A stretch of DNA of 41,081 nt from Streptomyces sp. UNOB3_S3 (GTDB taxonomy: Bacteria; Actinomycetota; Actinomycetes; Streptomycetales; Streptomycetaceae), in assembly GCF_020740895.1 (NCBI RefSeq), contig NZ_JAILXP010000012.1:1-41081 (forward strand), in the 5' to 3' direction. Below, in pieces: positions 26,480-35,878 of this stretch. Position numbers and translations under genes: made by a program. The stretch's first letter is position 1. Each line of letters starts with the position of its first letter. The notes beneath the pieces were generated by a model. It did no database searches and was not told the origin of the DNA. It saw only the letters and a program-made list of their open reading frames with translations.

Positions 26480-27255
26480 GCACGCCCCAGATCGTCGTGC
26501 ACCGGGACAAGGAGCTGATGGCCCAGGCCGCGGCGGCCCGGCTGATCACGAAGATCGTGGACGCCCAGGCCGCCCGCGGCTCCGCGTCCGTCGTCCTCAC
26601 CGGTGGGCGCAACGGCAACGGGCTGCTCGCGGCCCTCGCCGCGGCGCCCGCCCGGGACGCGGTCGACTGGTCCCGGCTGGACCTGTGGTGGGGCGACGAG
26701 CGCTTCCTCCCGGAGGGCGACCCCGACCGCAACGCCACGCAGGCCCGCGAGGCCCTGCTGGACGCGGTGCCGCTGGACCCGAAGCGGGTGCACTTCATGC
26801 CCGCGGCGGACGGCACGCACGACGACGCGGACGCGGCGGCGGAGGCCTACGCGGCCGAGCTCGCCGCAGCGGCCCGCCCGGAGGACCATGGCCCCGTGCC
26901 GTCCTTCGACGTCCTGCTGCTGGGCGTCGGCCCGGACACCCACGTCGCCTCCCTCTTCCCGGAGCTGCCGGGCGTACGGGAGACGGAGCGCACGGTCGTC
27001 GGCGTCCACGGCGCGCCGAAGCCCCCGCCGACGCGGGTCTCCCTGACCCTCCCGGCGATCCGGGCGGCCCGCGAGGTCTGGCTGCTGGCGGCGGGCGAGG
27101 ACAAGGCGGGGGCGGTGGCGCTCGCGCTGAGCGGCGCGGGCGAGGTCCAGGCCCCGGCGGCGGGCGCGTACGGCTCGCGCCGCACGCTCTGGCTCCTGGA
27201 CCAGGCCGCGGCGGCCCGGCTGCCGCGCGACCTGTACCCGCCGGCGTCGCCCTGA
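26476..27255 (+). CDS. pgl: 6-phosphogluconolactonase
   Basis: Pgl (DevB type) hydrolyses 6-phosphogluconolactone to 6-phosphogluconate. The start is GTG 26476 (MSTPQIVVHR), overlapping the opcA stop by 4 nt (GTGA), for 259 residues. A longer in-frame reading to 26083 lies inside opcA and is a shadow. Visible motifs are VVLTGGRNGNGLL, WWGDERFLPEGDPDRN, and LLGVGPDTHVASLFP, where the family usually has G-x-G-x-D-G-H. It is the last gene of the operon, followed by a strong hairpin. Confidence 0.95.
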   Translation: MSTPQIVVHRDKELMAQAAAARLITKIVDAQAARGSASVVLTGGRNGNGLLAALAAAPARDAVDWSRLDLWWGDERFLPEGDPDRNATQAREALLDAVPLDPKRVHFMPAADGTHDDADAAAEAYAAELAAAARPEDHGPVPSFDVLLLGVGPDTHVASLFPELPGVRETERTVVGVHGAPKPPPTRVSLTLPAIRAAREVWLLAAGEDKAGAVALALSGAGEVQAPAAGAYGSRRTLWLLDQAAAARLPRDLYPPASP

Positions 27256-27271
27256 CGGCGTCTCATCTGAT

Positions 27272-27315
27272 ACGGCGATGGCCCGCTCCCCTGGAGGGGG
27301 GCGGGCCATCGCCGT
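27272..27315 (+). terminator. Terminator of the tkt-pgl operon
   Basis: A 20-bp stem (arms 27272-27291 and 27296-27315) with one G-T wobble and a TGGA loop begins 17 bp after the pgl stop. It could also catch read-through from the convergent pgi. Confidence 0.8.
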
Positions 27316-27353
27316 TGTGGCGGGAGGGAGGCCCCGGTCCCGCCCTTTCACCG

Positions 27354-27405
27354 TTTCCCGGGGCTCCGCCCCGGACCCCGGTCCTCGAACGCCGGACGGG
27401 CTGAC
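27354..27405. repeat. Streptomyces dispersed intergenic repeat (GGGGCTCCGCCCC type)
   Basis: The stretch contains the GGGGCTCCGCCCC hairpin followed by GGACCCCGG and an AACGCCGGACGGGCTGA end. I recall this combination as a short element scattered between genes in many Streptomyces genomes, often after convergent genes. Only one copy is visible in this window, so the call rests on recall. Confidence 0.5.
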
Positions 27406-27410
27406 TTGCG

Positions 27411-29072
27411 TCAGCGCCCGCGCAGCTCCCGGTACCGCGCCACGAGGCCCGCCGTCGAGGCGTCCAGGCCCGGCACGTCCGCGCCCTCCGTCAGCGCCGG
27501 CTCCACCCGCTTGGCGAGGACCTTGCCGAGCTCGACGCCCCACTGGTCGAAGGAGTCGATGTTCCAGATCGCGCCCTGGACGAAGACCTTGTGCTCGTAC
27601 AGCGCGATCAGCTGGCCGAGCACCGACGGCGTCAGCTCGCTCGCGAGGATCGTCGTCGTCGGGTGGTTGCCCTTGAACGTCTTGTGGGGGACGAGCTCCG
27701 CCGGGACGCCCTCCGCCGCGACCTCCTCGGCGGTCTTGCCGAAGGCGAGGGCCTGGCCCTGGGCGAAGAGATTGGCCATCAGCAGGTCGTGCTGGGCGAC
27801 CAGACCGGGCTTGAGGTCCTCCACCGGCCGGGCGAAGCCGATCAGGTCCGCCGGGATGAGCTTCGTCCCCTGGTGGATCAACTGGTAGTACGCGTGCTGG
27901 CCGTTGGTGCCCGGGGTGCCCCAGACCACCGGGCCGGTCTGCCAGCTCACCGGCTCGCCGTCGCGGTCGACCGACTTGCCGTTGGACTCCATGTCCAGCT
28001 GCTGGAGGTAGGCCGCGAACTTCGACAGGTAGTGGCTGTAGGGCAGCACCGCGTGCGACTGCGCGCCGTGGAAGTTGCCGTACCAGACGCCCAGCAGGCC
28101 GAGCAGCAGCGGCACGTTCTCCTCCGGAGGCGCGCACCGGAAGTGCTCGTCGACCAGGTGGAAGCCGGCCAGCATCTCGCGGAAGCGGTCGCCACCGACG
28201 GCGATCATCAGGGAGAGGCCGATGGCGGAGTCGTACGAGTAGCGACCACCGACCCAGTCCCAGAACTCGAACATGTTGGCGGTGTCGATGCCGAATTCGG
28301 CGACCTTCTCGGCGTTCGTGGACAGCGCGACGAAGTGCTTGGCGACCGCGTCCTCGCCGGCGCGCAGCTCGGTGAGGAGCCAGTTCCGCGCGGAGGTGGC
28401 GTTGGTGATGGTCTCGATCGTGGTGAAGGTCTTGGAGGCCACGATGAAGAGCGTCTCGGCGGCGTCGAGGTCGTGGACCGCCTCGTGGAGGTCGGCGCCG
28501 TCCACGTTGGAGACGAAACGGACCGTCAGGTCACGGGAGGTGTAGGCGCGCAGCGCCTCGAACGCCATCGCCGGACCGAGGTCGGATCCGCCGATGCCGA
28601 TGTTGACGACGTTCTTGATGCGCTTGCCGGTGTGGCCCTTCCATTCACCCGAACGGACCCGGTCGGTGAAGATCTGCATCTTCCGCAGGACCGCGTGGAC
28701 GGCGGGCACGACGTTCTCGCCGTCGACCTCGATGACGGCAGACTCCGGGGCGCGCAGGGCGGTGTGGAGCACCGCGCGGTCCTCGGTGGTGTTGATCCGC
28801 TCGCCGCGGAACATCGCGTCCCGCAGCCCGGCGACGTCGGCCGCCGCCGCCAGCTCGCGCAGCAGCCGCAGAGTCTCGTCGGTGACCAGGTGCTTCGAGT
28901 AGTCGAGGTGGAGGTCGCCGACGGAGAGGGTGTACTTGCCGGCCCGGCCCGGGTCGTCGGCGAACAGCTCCCGCAGATGCACCTCCCCCAGCTCGTCACG
29001 GTGCTTGGCGAGCGCGTTCCACTCGGGAGTGCGGTCCAGCCTGGTGCGGCTCTCTGCGTTCATCTCGGACAT
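27411..29072 (-). CDS. pgi: Glucose-6-phosphate isomerase
   Basis: Pgi interconverts glucose-6-phosphate and fructose-6-phosphate, linking glycolysis with the pentose phosphate pathway. The 553-residue product is of the long bacterial type, with [14 protein letters not shown] near 184-197, [50 protein letters not shown] and the C-terminal [13 protein letters not shown] with its catalytic-type Lys. ATG 29072 has GAGGAG 10 nt upstream. It converges on the tkt-tal-zwf-opcA-pgl operon and is preceded by a perfect SigR-type promoter about 37 nt from the start codon. Confidence 0.96.
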   Translation of the reverse strand: MSEMNAESRTRLDRTPEWNALAKHRDELGEVHLRELFADDPGRAGKYTLSVGDLHLDYSKHLVTDETLRLLRELAAAADVAGLRDAMFRGERINTTEDRAVLHTALRAPESAVIEVDGENVVPAVHAVLRKMQIFTDRVRSGEWKGHTGKRIKNVVNIGIGGSDLGPAMAFEALRAYTSRDLTVRFVSNVDGADLHEAVHDLDAAETLFIVASKTFTTIETITNATSARNWLLTELRAGEDAVAKHFVALSTNAEKVAEFGIDTANMFEFWDWVGGRYSYDSAIGLSLMIAVGGDRFREMLAGFHLVDEHFRCAPPEENVPLLLGLLGVWYGNFHGAQSHAVLPYSHYLSKFAAYLQQLDMESNGKSVDRDGEPVSWQTGPVVWGTPGTNGQHAYYQLIHQGTKLIPADLIGFARPVEDLKPGLVAQHDLLMANLFAQGQALAFGKTAEEVAAEGVPAELVPHKTFKGNHPTTTILASELTPSVLGQLIALYEHKVFVQGAIWNIDSFDQWGVELGKVLAKRVEPALTEGADVPGLDASTAGLVARYRELRGR

Positions 29073-29108
29073 CAGTCCACTTCTCCTCGTGATTTCCCCG
29101 CTGTCCCC

Positions 29109-29134
29109 AACCTAATTGATCAGCTGTCGATTCC
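29109..29134 (-). promoter_or_regulatory. SigR-type promoter of pgi
   Basis: Read leftwards, GGAAT (29134-29130), exactly 18 bp, then GTT (29111-29109) is a perfect match to the SigR consensus, again preceded by G. Transcription would start near 29102, leaving a leader of about 30 nt that still contains the GAGGAG ribosome site of pgi. Confidence 0.65.
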
Positions 29135-29147
29135 CCGCGCAAACGAC

Positions 29148-29193
29148 GAGCGGCCCGGCCGGACACCTTCTCAGGTGCCCGGCCGGGCCGCTC
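29148..29193 (-). terminator. Terminator of the RbpA-family gene
   Basis: A 21-bp stem with one mismatch (arms 29148-29168 and 29173-29193) and a TCTC loop starts 13 bp past the stop of the RbpA-family gene. A short T-containing run follows on the leftward strand. It separates that gene from the pgi promoter. Confidence 0.75.
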
Positions 29194-29205
29194 TTCTCTT
29201 CCGCG

Positions 29206-29541
29206 CTAGATCTCCCCACGGAGCTTGGCGAGCGCCTCGGCGAGGATCGCCTCGCCGTCGGCGTCGCTGCGCCGCTCGCGCACATAGGCGAGGTGGGTCT
29301 TGTACGGCTCCGTGCGCGGCGGGTCCGGTGGGTTGTCCCGGTCCTGGCCGGCCGGAAAGCCGCAGCGGGGGCAGTCCCAGGTGTCGGGCACCTGGGCGTC
29401 GCTGGCGAAGCTCGGCTGCGTCTCGTGCCCGTTGGAACACCAGAAGGAGATCCGCAGTCGGGGTGCTGATTCGCCCCGCTCCGCCTCTCCCATGGGCCCC
29501 GCCCCGACCCGGCTTCCTCGGATCGCGTTGCCACTTGCCAC
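29206..29541 (-). CDS. rbpA: RbpA-family RNA polymerase-binding protein (paralogue type)
   Basis: RbpA proteins bind the housekeeping sigma factor and core RNA polymerase in actinobacteria and stabilise the open complex. The 111-residue product has the family's N-terminal RGSRVGA (8-14), a zinc-type set Cys35, His39, Cys57, Cys60 in the central beta domain, and a C-terminal PPRTEPYKTHLAYVRERR stretch equivalent to the sigma-interaction region. The classical Streptomyces RbpA I recall is about 124 residues, reads THWDMLMERR in that region and maps elsewhere. This one is therefore probably the second paralogue (RbpB-like), and the symbol is given at family level. GTG 29541 has GGGAG 8 nt upstream. 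Confidence 0.8.
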   Translation of the reverse strand: MASGNAIRGSRVGAGPMGEAERGESAPRLRISFWCSNGHETQPSFASDAQVPDTWDCPRCGFPAGQDRDNPPDPPRTEPYKTHLAYVRERRSDADGEAILAEALAKLRGEI

Positions 29542-29629
29542 GGTCGTAACTCCCTGCGTGATGGTGCTGCACTGTGCCGAACAGCGGCTGCGCCGCGGGG
29601 TCGACAGTCCGCTCCGCTGCGGGCGCCTC

Positions 29630-29658
29630 AGTCTACGTAAGGCCCAACGCGCGTCCAG
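29630..29658 (-). promoter_or_regulatory. Candidate promoter of the RbpA-family gene
   Basis: Read leftwards, CTGGAC (29658-29653), 17 bp, then TAGACT (29635-29630) is a fair housekeeping promoter. It would give a leader of about 80 nt to GTG 29541. Confidence 0.5.
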
Positions 29659-29724
29659 TGGCAGGAGTTACAGCCCGGCCGCGAGGACGCGCCCTCAATC
29701 ATAGGCCGCGTCCGCGACGGTGCG

Positions 29725-29961
29725 TCAGCTGCCGACCTTCATCAGCACGCCGAGCGTGACGATGCACGCGAACCACAGCAGACCGATCACGATGGTGATC
29801 CGGTCGAGGTTGCGCTCGGCGACCGAGGAACCGCCGACGGAGGACTGCATGCCACCGCCGAACATGTCGGACAGGCCGCCGCCCTTCCCCTTGTGCATGA
29901 GCACCAGCATCATCATCAGCAAGCTGAAGACGATGAGGGCGATCGAGAACCCGATGACCAC
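29725..29961 (-). CDS. secG: Preprotein translocase subunit SecG
   Basis: SecG is the small membrane subunit of the SecYEG channel. The 78-residue product has two transmembrane helices (about 3-22 and 54-75) joined by a Gly-rich loop (HKGKGGGLSDMFGGG), the classic SecG layout. Start is GTG 29961. It lies just after the tpiA terminator and upstream of the RbpA-family gene on the same strand. Confidence 0.94.
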   Translation of the reverse strand: MVIGFSIALIVFSLLMMMLVLMHKGKGGGLSDMFGGGMQSSVGGSSVAERNLDRITIVIGLLWFACIVTLGVLMKVGS

Positions 29962-30004
29962 GGCTGGACCAACTCTCTCGGACTGACTGGATGGAAAACG
30001 CTAC

Positions 30005-30070
30005 GGGGCCGGGCAGCGGCGTTCACGCCGGTCCCGGCCCCGACAGGGTACGACGGCGGGGGGCCGTCGT
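30005..30070 (-). terminator. Double hairpin ending the gap-pgk-tpiA transcript
   Basis: Two hairpins follow the tpiA stop (30082). The first met is ACGACGGC/GCCGTCGT with a G5 loop (30050-30070). The second is a two-part stem, GGGGCCGGG/CCCGGCCCC enclosing CGGCG/CGCCG with a TTCA loop (30005-30041). On the leftward strand the second is followed by GTAGCGTTTTCC, a real U-tract. Confidence 0.75.
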
Positions 30071-30081
30071 CATAGCCGCTG

Positions 30082-30858
30082 CTACTGGTCGGCGAAGCGG
30101 ACGATCTTCACGAACTCGTCCGCGTCCAGCGAGGCCCCGCCGATCAGGGCGCCGTCGACATCGGGCTGCGCCATGATCGCCGCGATGTTGCCGGACTTCA
30201 CGGAGCCGCCGTACTGGATGCGGACCTTGTCGGCCAGCTCCTGGTCGTACAGTTCCGCCAGACGGGCGCGGATGGCACCGCAGACCTCCTGGGCGTCCTC
30301 GGGCGTGGCGACCTCGCCGGTGCCGATGGCCCAGACGGGCTCGTAGGCGATCACGATCGTCGCGGCCTGCTCGGCCGGGATGTCCGCGAGGCCGCCCTCG
30401 AGCTGCGCCAGGGTGTAGGCGACGTGGTTGCCCGCCTTGCGGACGTCCAGGCCCTCGCCGATGCAGAGGATCGGGGTGATGCCGTGGCTGAAGGCGGCCT
30501 TCACCTTGGCGTTGCAGAGCTCGTCCGTCTCGCCGTGGTACTGGCGGCGCTCGGAGTGGCCCACCGCGACGAAGGAGCACTTGAGCTTGGCGAGCATGCC
30601 ACCGGAGATCTCACCGGTGTACGCGCCGGAGTCGTACGCCGAGATGTCCTGGGCGCCGTACATGATCTTCAGCTTGTCGCCGTCGACCAGGGTCTGCACC
30701 GAGCGGAGGTCGGTGAAGGGCGGCAGGACGGCCACGTCTACGGCGTCGTAGTCCTTGTCCGCGAGGGTGAAGGCGAGCTTCTGGACGTGGGCGATGGCCT
30801 CGAGGTGGTTGAGGTTCATCTTCCAGTTGCCCGCCATCAGCGGGGTGCGTGCACTCAC
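30082..30858 (-). CDS. tpiA: Triosephosphate isomerase
   Basis: TpiA interconverts dihydroxyacetone phosphate and glyceraldehyde-3-phosphate. The 258-residue TIM barrel has GNWKMN with Lys13, GHSERR with His101, the catalytic Glu173 in [11 protein letters not shown], and the phosphate loops [11 protein letters not shown] and GALIGGAS. Start is GTG 30858, 6 nt after the pgk stop, so the pair is translationally close. It is the last gene of gap-pgk-tpiA. Confidence 0.97.
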   Translation of the reverse strand: MSARTPLMAGNWKMNLNHLEAIAHVQKLAFTLADKDYDAVDVAVLPPFTDLRSVQTLVDGDKLKIMYGAQDISAYDSGAYTGEISGGMLAKLKCSFVAVGHSERRQYHGETDELCNAKVKAAFSHGITPILCIGEGLDVRKAGNHVAYTLAQLEGGLADIPAEQAATIVIAYEPVWAIGTGEVATPEDAQEVCGAIRARLAELYDQELADKVRIQYGGSVKSGNIAAIMAQPDVDGALIGGASLDADEFVKIVRFADQ

Positions 30859-30864
30859 GGTGGT

Positions 30865-32076
30865 TCAGTCCTCCAGTGCGGCGAGGCCGGGGAGCGTCTT
30901 GCCCTCGAGGTACTCGAGGCTGGCGCCGCCACCGGTCGAAATGTGGCCGAAAGCGTTCTCGTCGAAGCCCAGGATGCGCACGGCGGCGGCGGAGTCGCCA
31001 CCACCGACGACGGTGAAGCCGTCCGAGTCCAGCAGGGCCTGGGCGACGGCCTTGGTGCCGTTGGCGTAGTCGGGGTGCTCGAAGACGCCCATCGGACCGT
31101 TCCAGAAGACGGTGCCCGCGTCGGCCAGCTTGGCCGCGTAGAGCTCACGCGTCTTCGGGCCGATGTCCAGGCCCTCCTTGTCGGCGGGCATGGCGTCCGT
31201 GGCGACGACCTCGGGGTTGGCCGGGGCCTTGGTCTTCAGGTCGGGGAAGTCGGCCGAGACCAGCACGTCGACCGGCAGGACGAACTCCACGCCCCGCTTC
31301 TCGGCCTCCGCCAGGTACTTCAGGCACGTCTCCTTCTGGTCCTCCTGGAGCAGCGAGATGCCGACCTCGTGGCCCTTGGCGGCCAGGAAGGTGTACGACA
31401 TGCCGCCGCCGATGAGGATGCGGTCGGCCTTCTTCAGCAGGTTGTCGATGACACCCAGCTTGTCGGAGACCTTGGCGCCGCCCAGCACGACCACGTAGGG
31501 GCGCTGGACCTCGTCGGTGAGCTTCTTCAGGACGCCGACCTCGGTGGCGATCAGGTCGCCGGCGGCGTGCGGGAGCCGCGCGGGGAGGTCGAAGACCGAG
31601 GCGTGCTTGCGGTGCACGGCACCGAAGCCGTCGCCGACGTAGAGGTCGGCGAGGGACGCGAGCGCGTCGGCGAAGGCGCCGCGCTCGGCGTCGTCCTTGC
31701 TGGTCTCGCCCGCGTTGAAACGGAGGTTCTCCAGCAGCGTGACCTCGCCGTTCGCCAGTGCGGCGACGGTGGCCTTCGCGCTGTCGCCGACCGTGTCGGT
31801 GGCGAACGAGACGTTCTTGCCCAGGATCTCGCCGAGCCGCTTCGCGGCCGGGGCGAGGGAGAACTCAGGGTCCGGGGCGCCCTTGGGACGGCCCAGGTGG
31901 GAGGCGACGATCACCTTGGCGCCCGCGGCGGCGAGCTTGGCGATCGTCGGCGCGACGGCGCGGATGCGGCCGTCGTCGGTGATGGTGCTGCCCTCGAGCG
32001 GCACGTTCAGGTCGGCGCGGACGAAGACCCGCTTCCCCTCGATGCCGCCTTCGATCAGTTCATCGATCGTCTTCAT
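30865..32076 (-). CDS. pgk: Phosphoglycerate kinase
   Basis: Pgk makes ATP from 1,3-bisphosphoglycerate. The 403-residue product has the N-domain signature VFVRADLNVP (17-26), ASHLGRPKG, GGAKVSDKLGVIDNLL in the hinge region, and the C-terminal nucleotide loop VGGGDSAAAV. ATG 32076 lies 125 bp after gap, with a hairpin between, and 6 nt before tpiA. Confidence 0.97.
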   Translation of the reverse strand: MKTIDELIEGGIEGKRVFVRADLNVPLEGSTITDDGRIRAVAPTIAKLAAAGAKVIVASHLGRPKGAPDPEFSLAPAAKRLGEILGKNVSFATDTVGDSAKATVAALANGEVTLLENLRFNAGETSKDDAERGAFADALASLADLYVGDGFGAVHRKHASVFDLPARLPHAAGDLIATEVGVLKKLTDEVQRPYVVVLGGAKVSDKLGVIDNLLKKADRILIGGGMSYTFLAAKGHEVGISLLQEDQKETCLKYLAEAEKRGVEFVLPVDVLVSADFPDLKTKAPANPEVVATDAMPADKEGLDIGPKTRELYAAKLADAGTVFWNGPMGVFEHPDYANGTKAVAQALLDSDGFTVVGGGDSAAAVRILGFDENAFGHISTGGGASLEYLEGKTLPGLAALED

Positions 32077-32109
32077 GCAGTGACTCCGTGACTTCGTTAG
32101 TCATAGGAC

Positions 32110-32147
32110 GGGGCCCGTACGACGCGCCGTCGCGTCGTGCGAGCCCC
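32110..32147 (-). terminator. Hairpin between gap and pgk
   Basis: A 17-bp stem with one mismatch and one wobble (arms 32110-32126 and 32131-32147, loop CCGT) lies 54 bp after the gap stop. It may act as a partial terminator or 3'-end stabiliser that lets gap message exceed pgk-tpiA message. Confidence 0.6.
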
Positions 32148-32201
32148 ATCCCCACACTCGGTGCCTGGTGACAGTAGTGCGGACTGCCGGTCAGGCGAAG
32201 G

Positions 32202-33341
<1,140 letters not shown>

Positions 33342-33362
33342 TCAATCCCGCTCAGCTGCAGG

Positions 33363-35708
33363 TCAACCGCCGATGGCGCGCAGTGCGGCGCCGACCAGCC
33401 CGGCCCGCTCGCGCGGGTCGGACACGCGTTCAAGACCGAAGCCCAGCAGGACGGTGTCCCGGGTGGTGAGGGCCGCGGCGCCGCGGTCCCGCACCTCCGA
33501 TCCGTCACTCTGCGTCACCGGCGAGTGGTACTCGCCGGCCGCGGCGGTGCGGAACTGCGGGAAGGTGTCGGGCGGCAGCTCGTCGGAGATCGGGCGGTAG
33601 GCCCCGGCGAGCGCCAGCGGGCTGCCACCGGCGCCGAGGGCGGCCGTGGTGCCCGTGAGCTCACCGGCGCCGGTGAAGCGCGTGGCCTGGGCGAACGAGG
33701 TGCGGGCGCCGGCGCCCAGGTAGTACTGGGCGAAGTCGTCGGTGTCGGCGTCGCCGACCCGGGAGTCGCCGCCCGCCCGGGTGCCGGCGGCGATCAGTTT
33801 GCCGCCCTCGTTGACGAAGTCCCGCACGGCGAGCAGGGTCGCGCCGTCGGGGCGGGCGTCCCCGGAGGCCCACAGGACCGTGTCGTAGTGGCCGAGCACG
33901 CCCAGCGCGGGCGGCGCGCCCTGGGTGGCGACGTCCCAGACGGTGGCCTTGCGGCCGTTGTCGGTGAGGGCCTTGACATGGGCCGGGGCGTGCCGGGAGG
34001 CGCCGCCGGGGCCCTCGTCGGCGACGACCAGGGTGTCCGCGCGCGGGGTGTCGGCCACGGTGAAGGTGAACGGGGCGCTGGCGGTCCCGTGTCCTCCGCG
34101 CGTCACGCCGCTGAACCGGACGCGGACGGTGGAGCCGGGGTGGGCGCCCTGGAGCGTGGCGCGGTACTGGTCGAAGCGGAGGTTGTCCTCGCCGCCGTAG
34201 CGGTCGCCGCCGTCCCAGGCCTTGACGGGCACGGTGGTCTCGGGCTCGCCGTCGACGCTGTAGTGGGCGCGGAGCCCGGTGAGGCTCTTGCGCGCGGTGA
34301 CGGCGACGGTCTGCTCGCCGTCACGGGCGTGGGAGACGGCGAAGGGGTGCGGGGTGAGGTCGGGGGCGTCGAGGCCGACCGAGGAGGACGGGCGGTCGGC
34401 GTGGCGCGCGGACTCGGCGACGGAGAGGGCGAAGGGGATGTTCTTGGCGAACTCCCCCTGGATCAGCTTCTCGTCGTCGGGGAAGTTGAAGGAGGAGCGG
34501 CAGTCGGCCGGATCCCAGCGGTCGTTCGGGTCGGCCTGTGAGGCGGTCTCGCAGGTCGACATCTCCGGGGTGAACATCATGGTGCCGTTGACGTTGGCCG
34601 CGTGGCCGTCCGCCTCGCCGTTGGTGGTGTAGAGCTCCGAGGAGAGCTGGGGCCGGTAGCCGGGTATCGCGGACTTCTCCGGGGTGCCGGCGAGCGCCTT
34701 GTAGAGGACGTCGTCGGGGGTGGGGGTGGCCACCTGCCAACCGACGCCGTAGAGCAGGAGTTCGGCGGCGGAGTGGTAGTTGACGGCGTAGCCGAAGCGG
34801 TGCTCCTTCTCGAAGGAGTCCAGCGCCCTGGTCTCCGGCTCGGAGGCCGCGGCGGGCCCGCGGTAGGTCTGGGAGGCCGGGCGCGGGGAGGAACCCTCGT
34901 TGTCGTAGCCCCACTTGTAGGGGAAGTTGCGGTTGAGGTCGACGCCGTCGGCCGTGGTGATCTTTCCGTCGCCGTCGTTGTCGCGGAGGTTCTTCCGCCA
35001 CAGGCGGGTGGCGGGGCTCTGGAAGGTGTAGTCGTAGCCGTCGGGGTTGGCGGAGAGGACGAACCACAGTTCGGTGGAGTCGACGATCCTGGTGATCCGG
35101 TCGTCCTTGCCGTAGCGGTCGAGGTAGTGGTGCATCAGTCGCCGGGTCATCTCCGGGGTGATCCACTCGCGGGCGTGCTGGTTGGAGAGGTAGAGCACGG
35201 CGGGCCGGTCGCCGTCGTGGCGTGCGGCGGCGTCCTTGGCGACCTTGAGGGCGAGGATGTCCTGGCCGCGTACTGTCCTGCCGATGCTGACGACCTTGGT
35301 GAGGCCGGGGTGGGTGCGGGCGGTGTCGGTGATCTCCTGCTGGAGGCCGTTCTTCCCGCTGTACGGACGGAAGACCCCGTCGCCCTTGGGCGCCAGGCCC
35401 TGATGGTCGCGCACGCGCTTCTCGGTGATGTCGACGCCCTGGCGGCGCAGCTCCTCGGCCTGCGTGGCGGTGAGGACGACCTCGACGGGCGCCTTCTCGC
35501 CGCCGGTGACGCGCCGGCCCAGCTCATGGCCGTCGACACCGGCCCGGAGCAGCAGCGGGACCTGGGCGCCGGTGACCCGGGCGGTCCATACGGTGAGCGG
35601 GTCGCCGGTGCCGGCGGCCGGTCGTGCGTGTGCGGAGGGTGCCGCCGCCGCGAGGCCGCCAAGCAACAGCGAAACCACCGCGATGATCGATCGCGTCTTG
35701 CGTCTCAT
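33363..35708 (-). CDS. Secreted M14 zinc carboxypeptidase
   Basis: The 781-residue product has a signal peptide (1-~29, ending AHARP) after ATG 35708, which has a GGGGGG run 3-4 nt upstream. An N-terminal pro-region (~30-115) precedes an M14 domain (~120-440): zinc ligands His178 and Glu181 in NQHAREW and His312 in NYHSAAEL, substrate-binding SANPDGYDYT and DLNRNFPYKWG, and catalytic Glu382 in FTPEMST. DNDGDGKITTAD (243-254) inserted before DLNRN looks like an EF-hand-type calcium loop. Residues ~450-560 look like a beta-sandwich domain, and ~565-781 a further globular, flavodoxin-like region (LGHYDTVLWASGD ... LIAAGTRAGG). Role: extracellular removal of C-terminal residues from peptides. Confidence 0.9.
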   Translation of the reverse strand: MRRKTRSIIAVVSLLLGGLAAAAPSAHARPAAGTGDPLTVWTARVTGAQVPLLLRAGVDGHELGRRVTGGEKAPVEVVLTATQAEELRRQGVDITEKRVRDHQGLAPKGDGVFRPYSGKNGLQQEITDTARTHPGLTKVVSIGRTVRGQDILALKVAKDAAARHDGDRPAVLYLSNQHAREWITPEMTRRLMHHYLDRYGKDDRITRIVDSTELWFVLSANPDGYDYTFQSPATRLWRKNLRDNDGDGKITTADGVDLNRNFPYKWGYDNEGSSPRPASQTYRGPAAASEPETRALDSFEKEHRFGYAVNYHSAAELLLYGVGWQVATPTPDDVLYKALAGTPEKSAIPGYRPQLSSELYTTNGEADGHAANVNGTMMFTPEMSTCETASQADPNDRWDPADCRSSFNFPDDEKLIQGEFAKNIPFALSVAESARHADRPSSSVGLDAPDLTPHPFAVSHARDGEQTVAVTARKSLTGLRAHYSVDGEPETTVPVKAWDGGDRYGGEDNLRFDQYRATLQGAHPGSTVRVRFSGVTRGGHGTASAPFTFTVADTPRADTLVVADEGPGGASRHAPAHVKALTDNGRKATVWDVATQGAPPALGVLGHYDTVLWASGDARPDGATLLAVRDFVNEGGKLIAAGTRAGGDSRVGDADTDDFAQYYLGAGARTSFAQATRFTGAGELTGTTAALGAGGSPLALAGAYRPISDELPPDTFPQFRTAAAGEYHSPVTQSDGSEVRDRGAAALTTRDTVLLGFGLERVSDPRERAGLVGAALRAIGG

Positions 35709-35833
35709 GAGCCCCCCTTGCCGTTGTCTGCCACGTCAGTGCGGACGCCAGGCTTCTAGGGGTTTCATGGCCATGTCAACGGCGCCTTTTGCGCCCGGGT
35801 GCCGTCCGTCCGTGCCGTTTCCGGGCCCGTATA

Positions 35834-35867
35834 CGCCGGAGGGGCCGCTCACGCGGCCCCTCCGGCG
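35834..35867 (-). terminator. Terminator of the uvrC/rapZ-yvcK-whiA run
   Basis: A perfect 15-bp stem (arms 35834-35848 and 35853-35867) with a TCAC loop begins 11 bp after the whiA stop. It separates whiA from the carboxypeptidase gene. Confidence 0.8.
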
Positions 35868-35878
35868 ATCGGGTCGGC

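Noticed and set aside
27142-27160. Pgl motif reading GVGPDTH instead of G-x-G-x-D-G-H (located earlier in the gene, near 26927)
   Set aside because: The functional Asp and His are kept and this variant appears usual for Streptomyces as far as I recall, so it is not evidence of an inactive enzyme.
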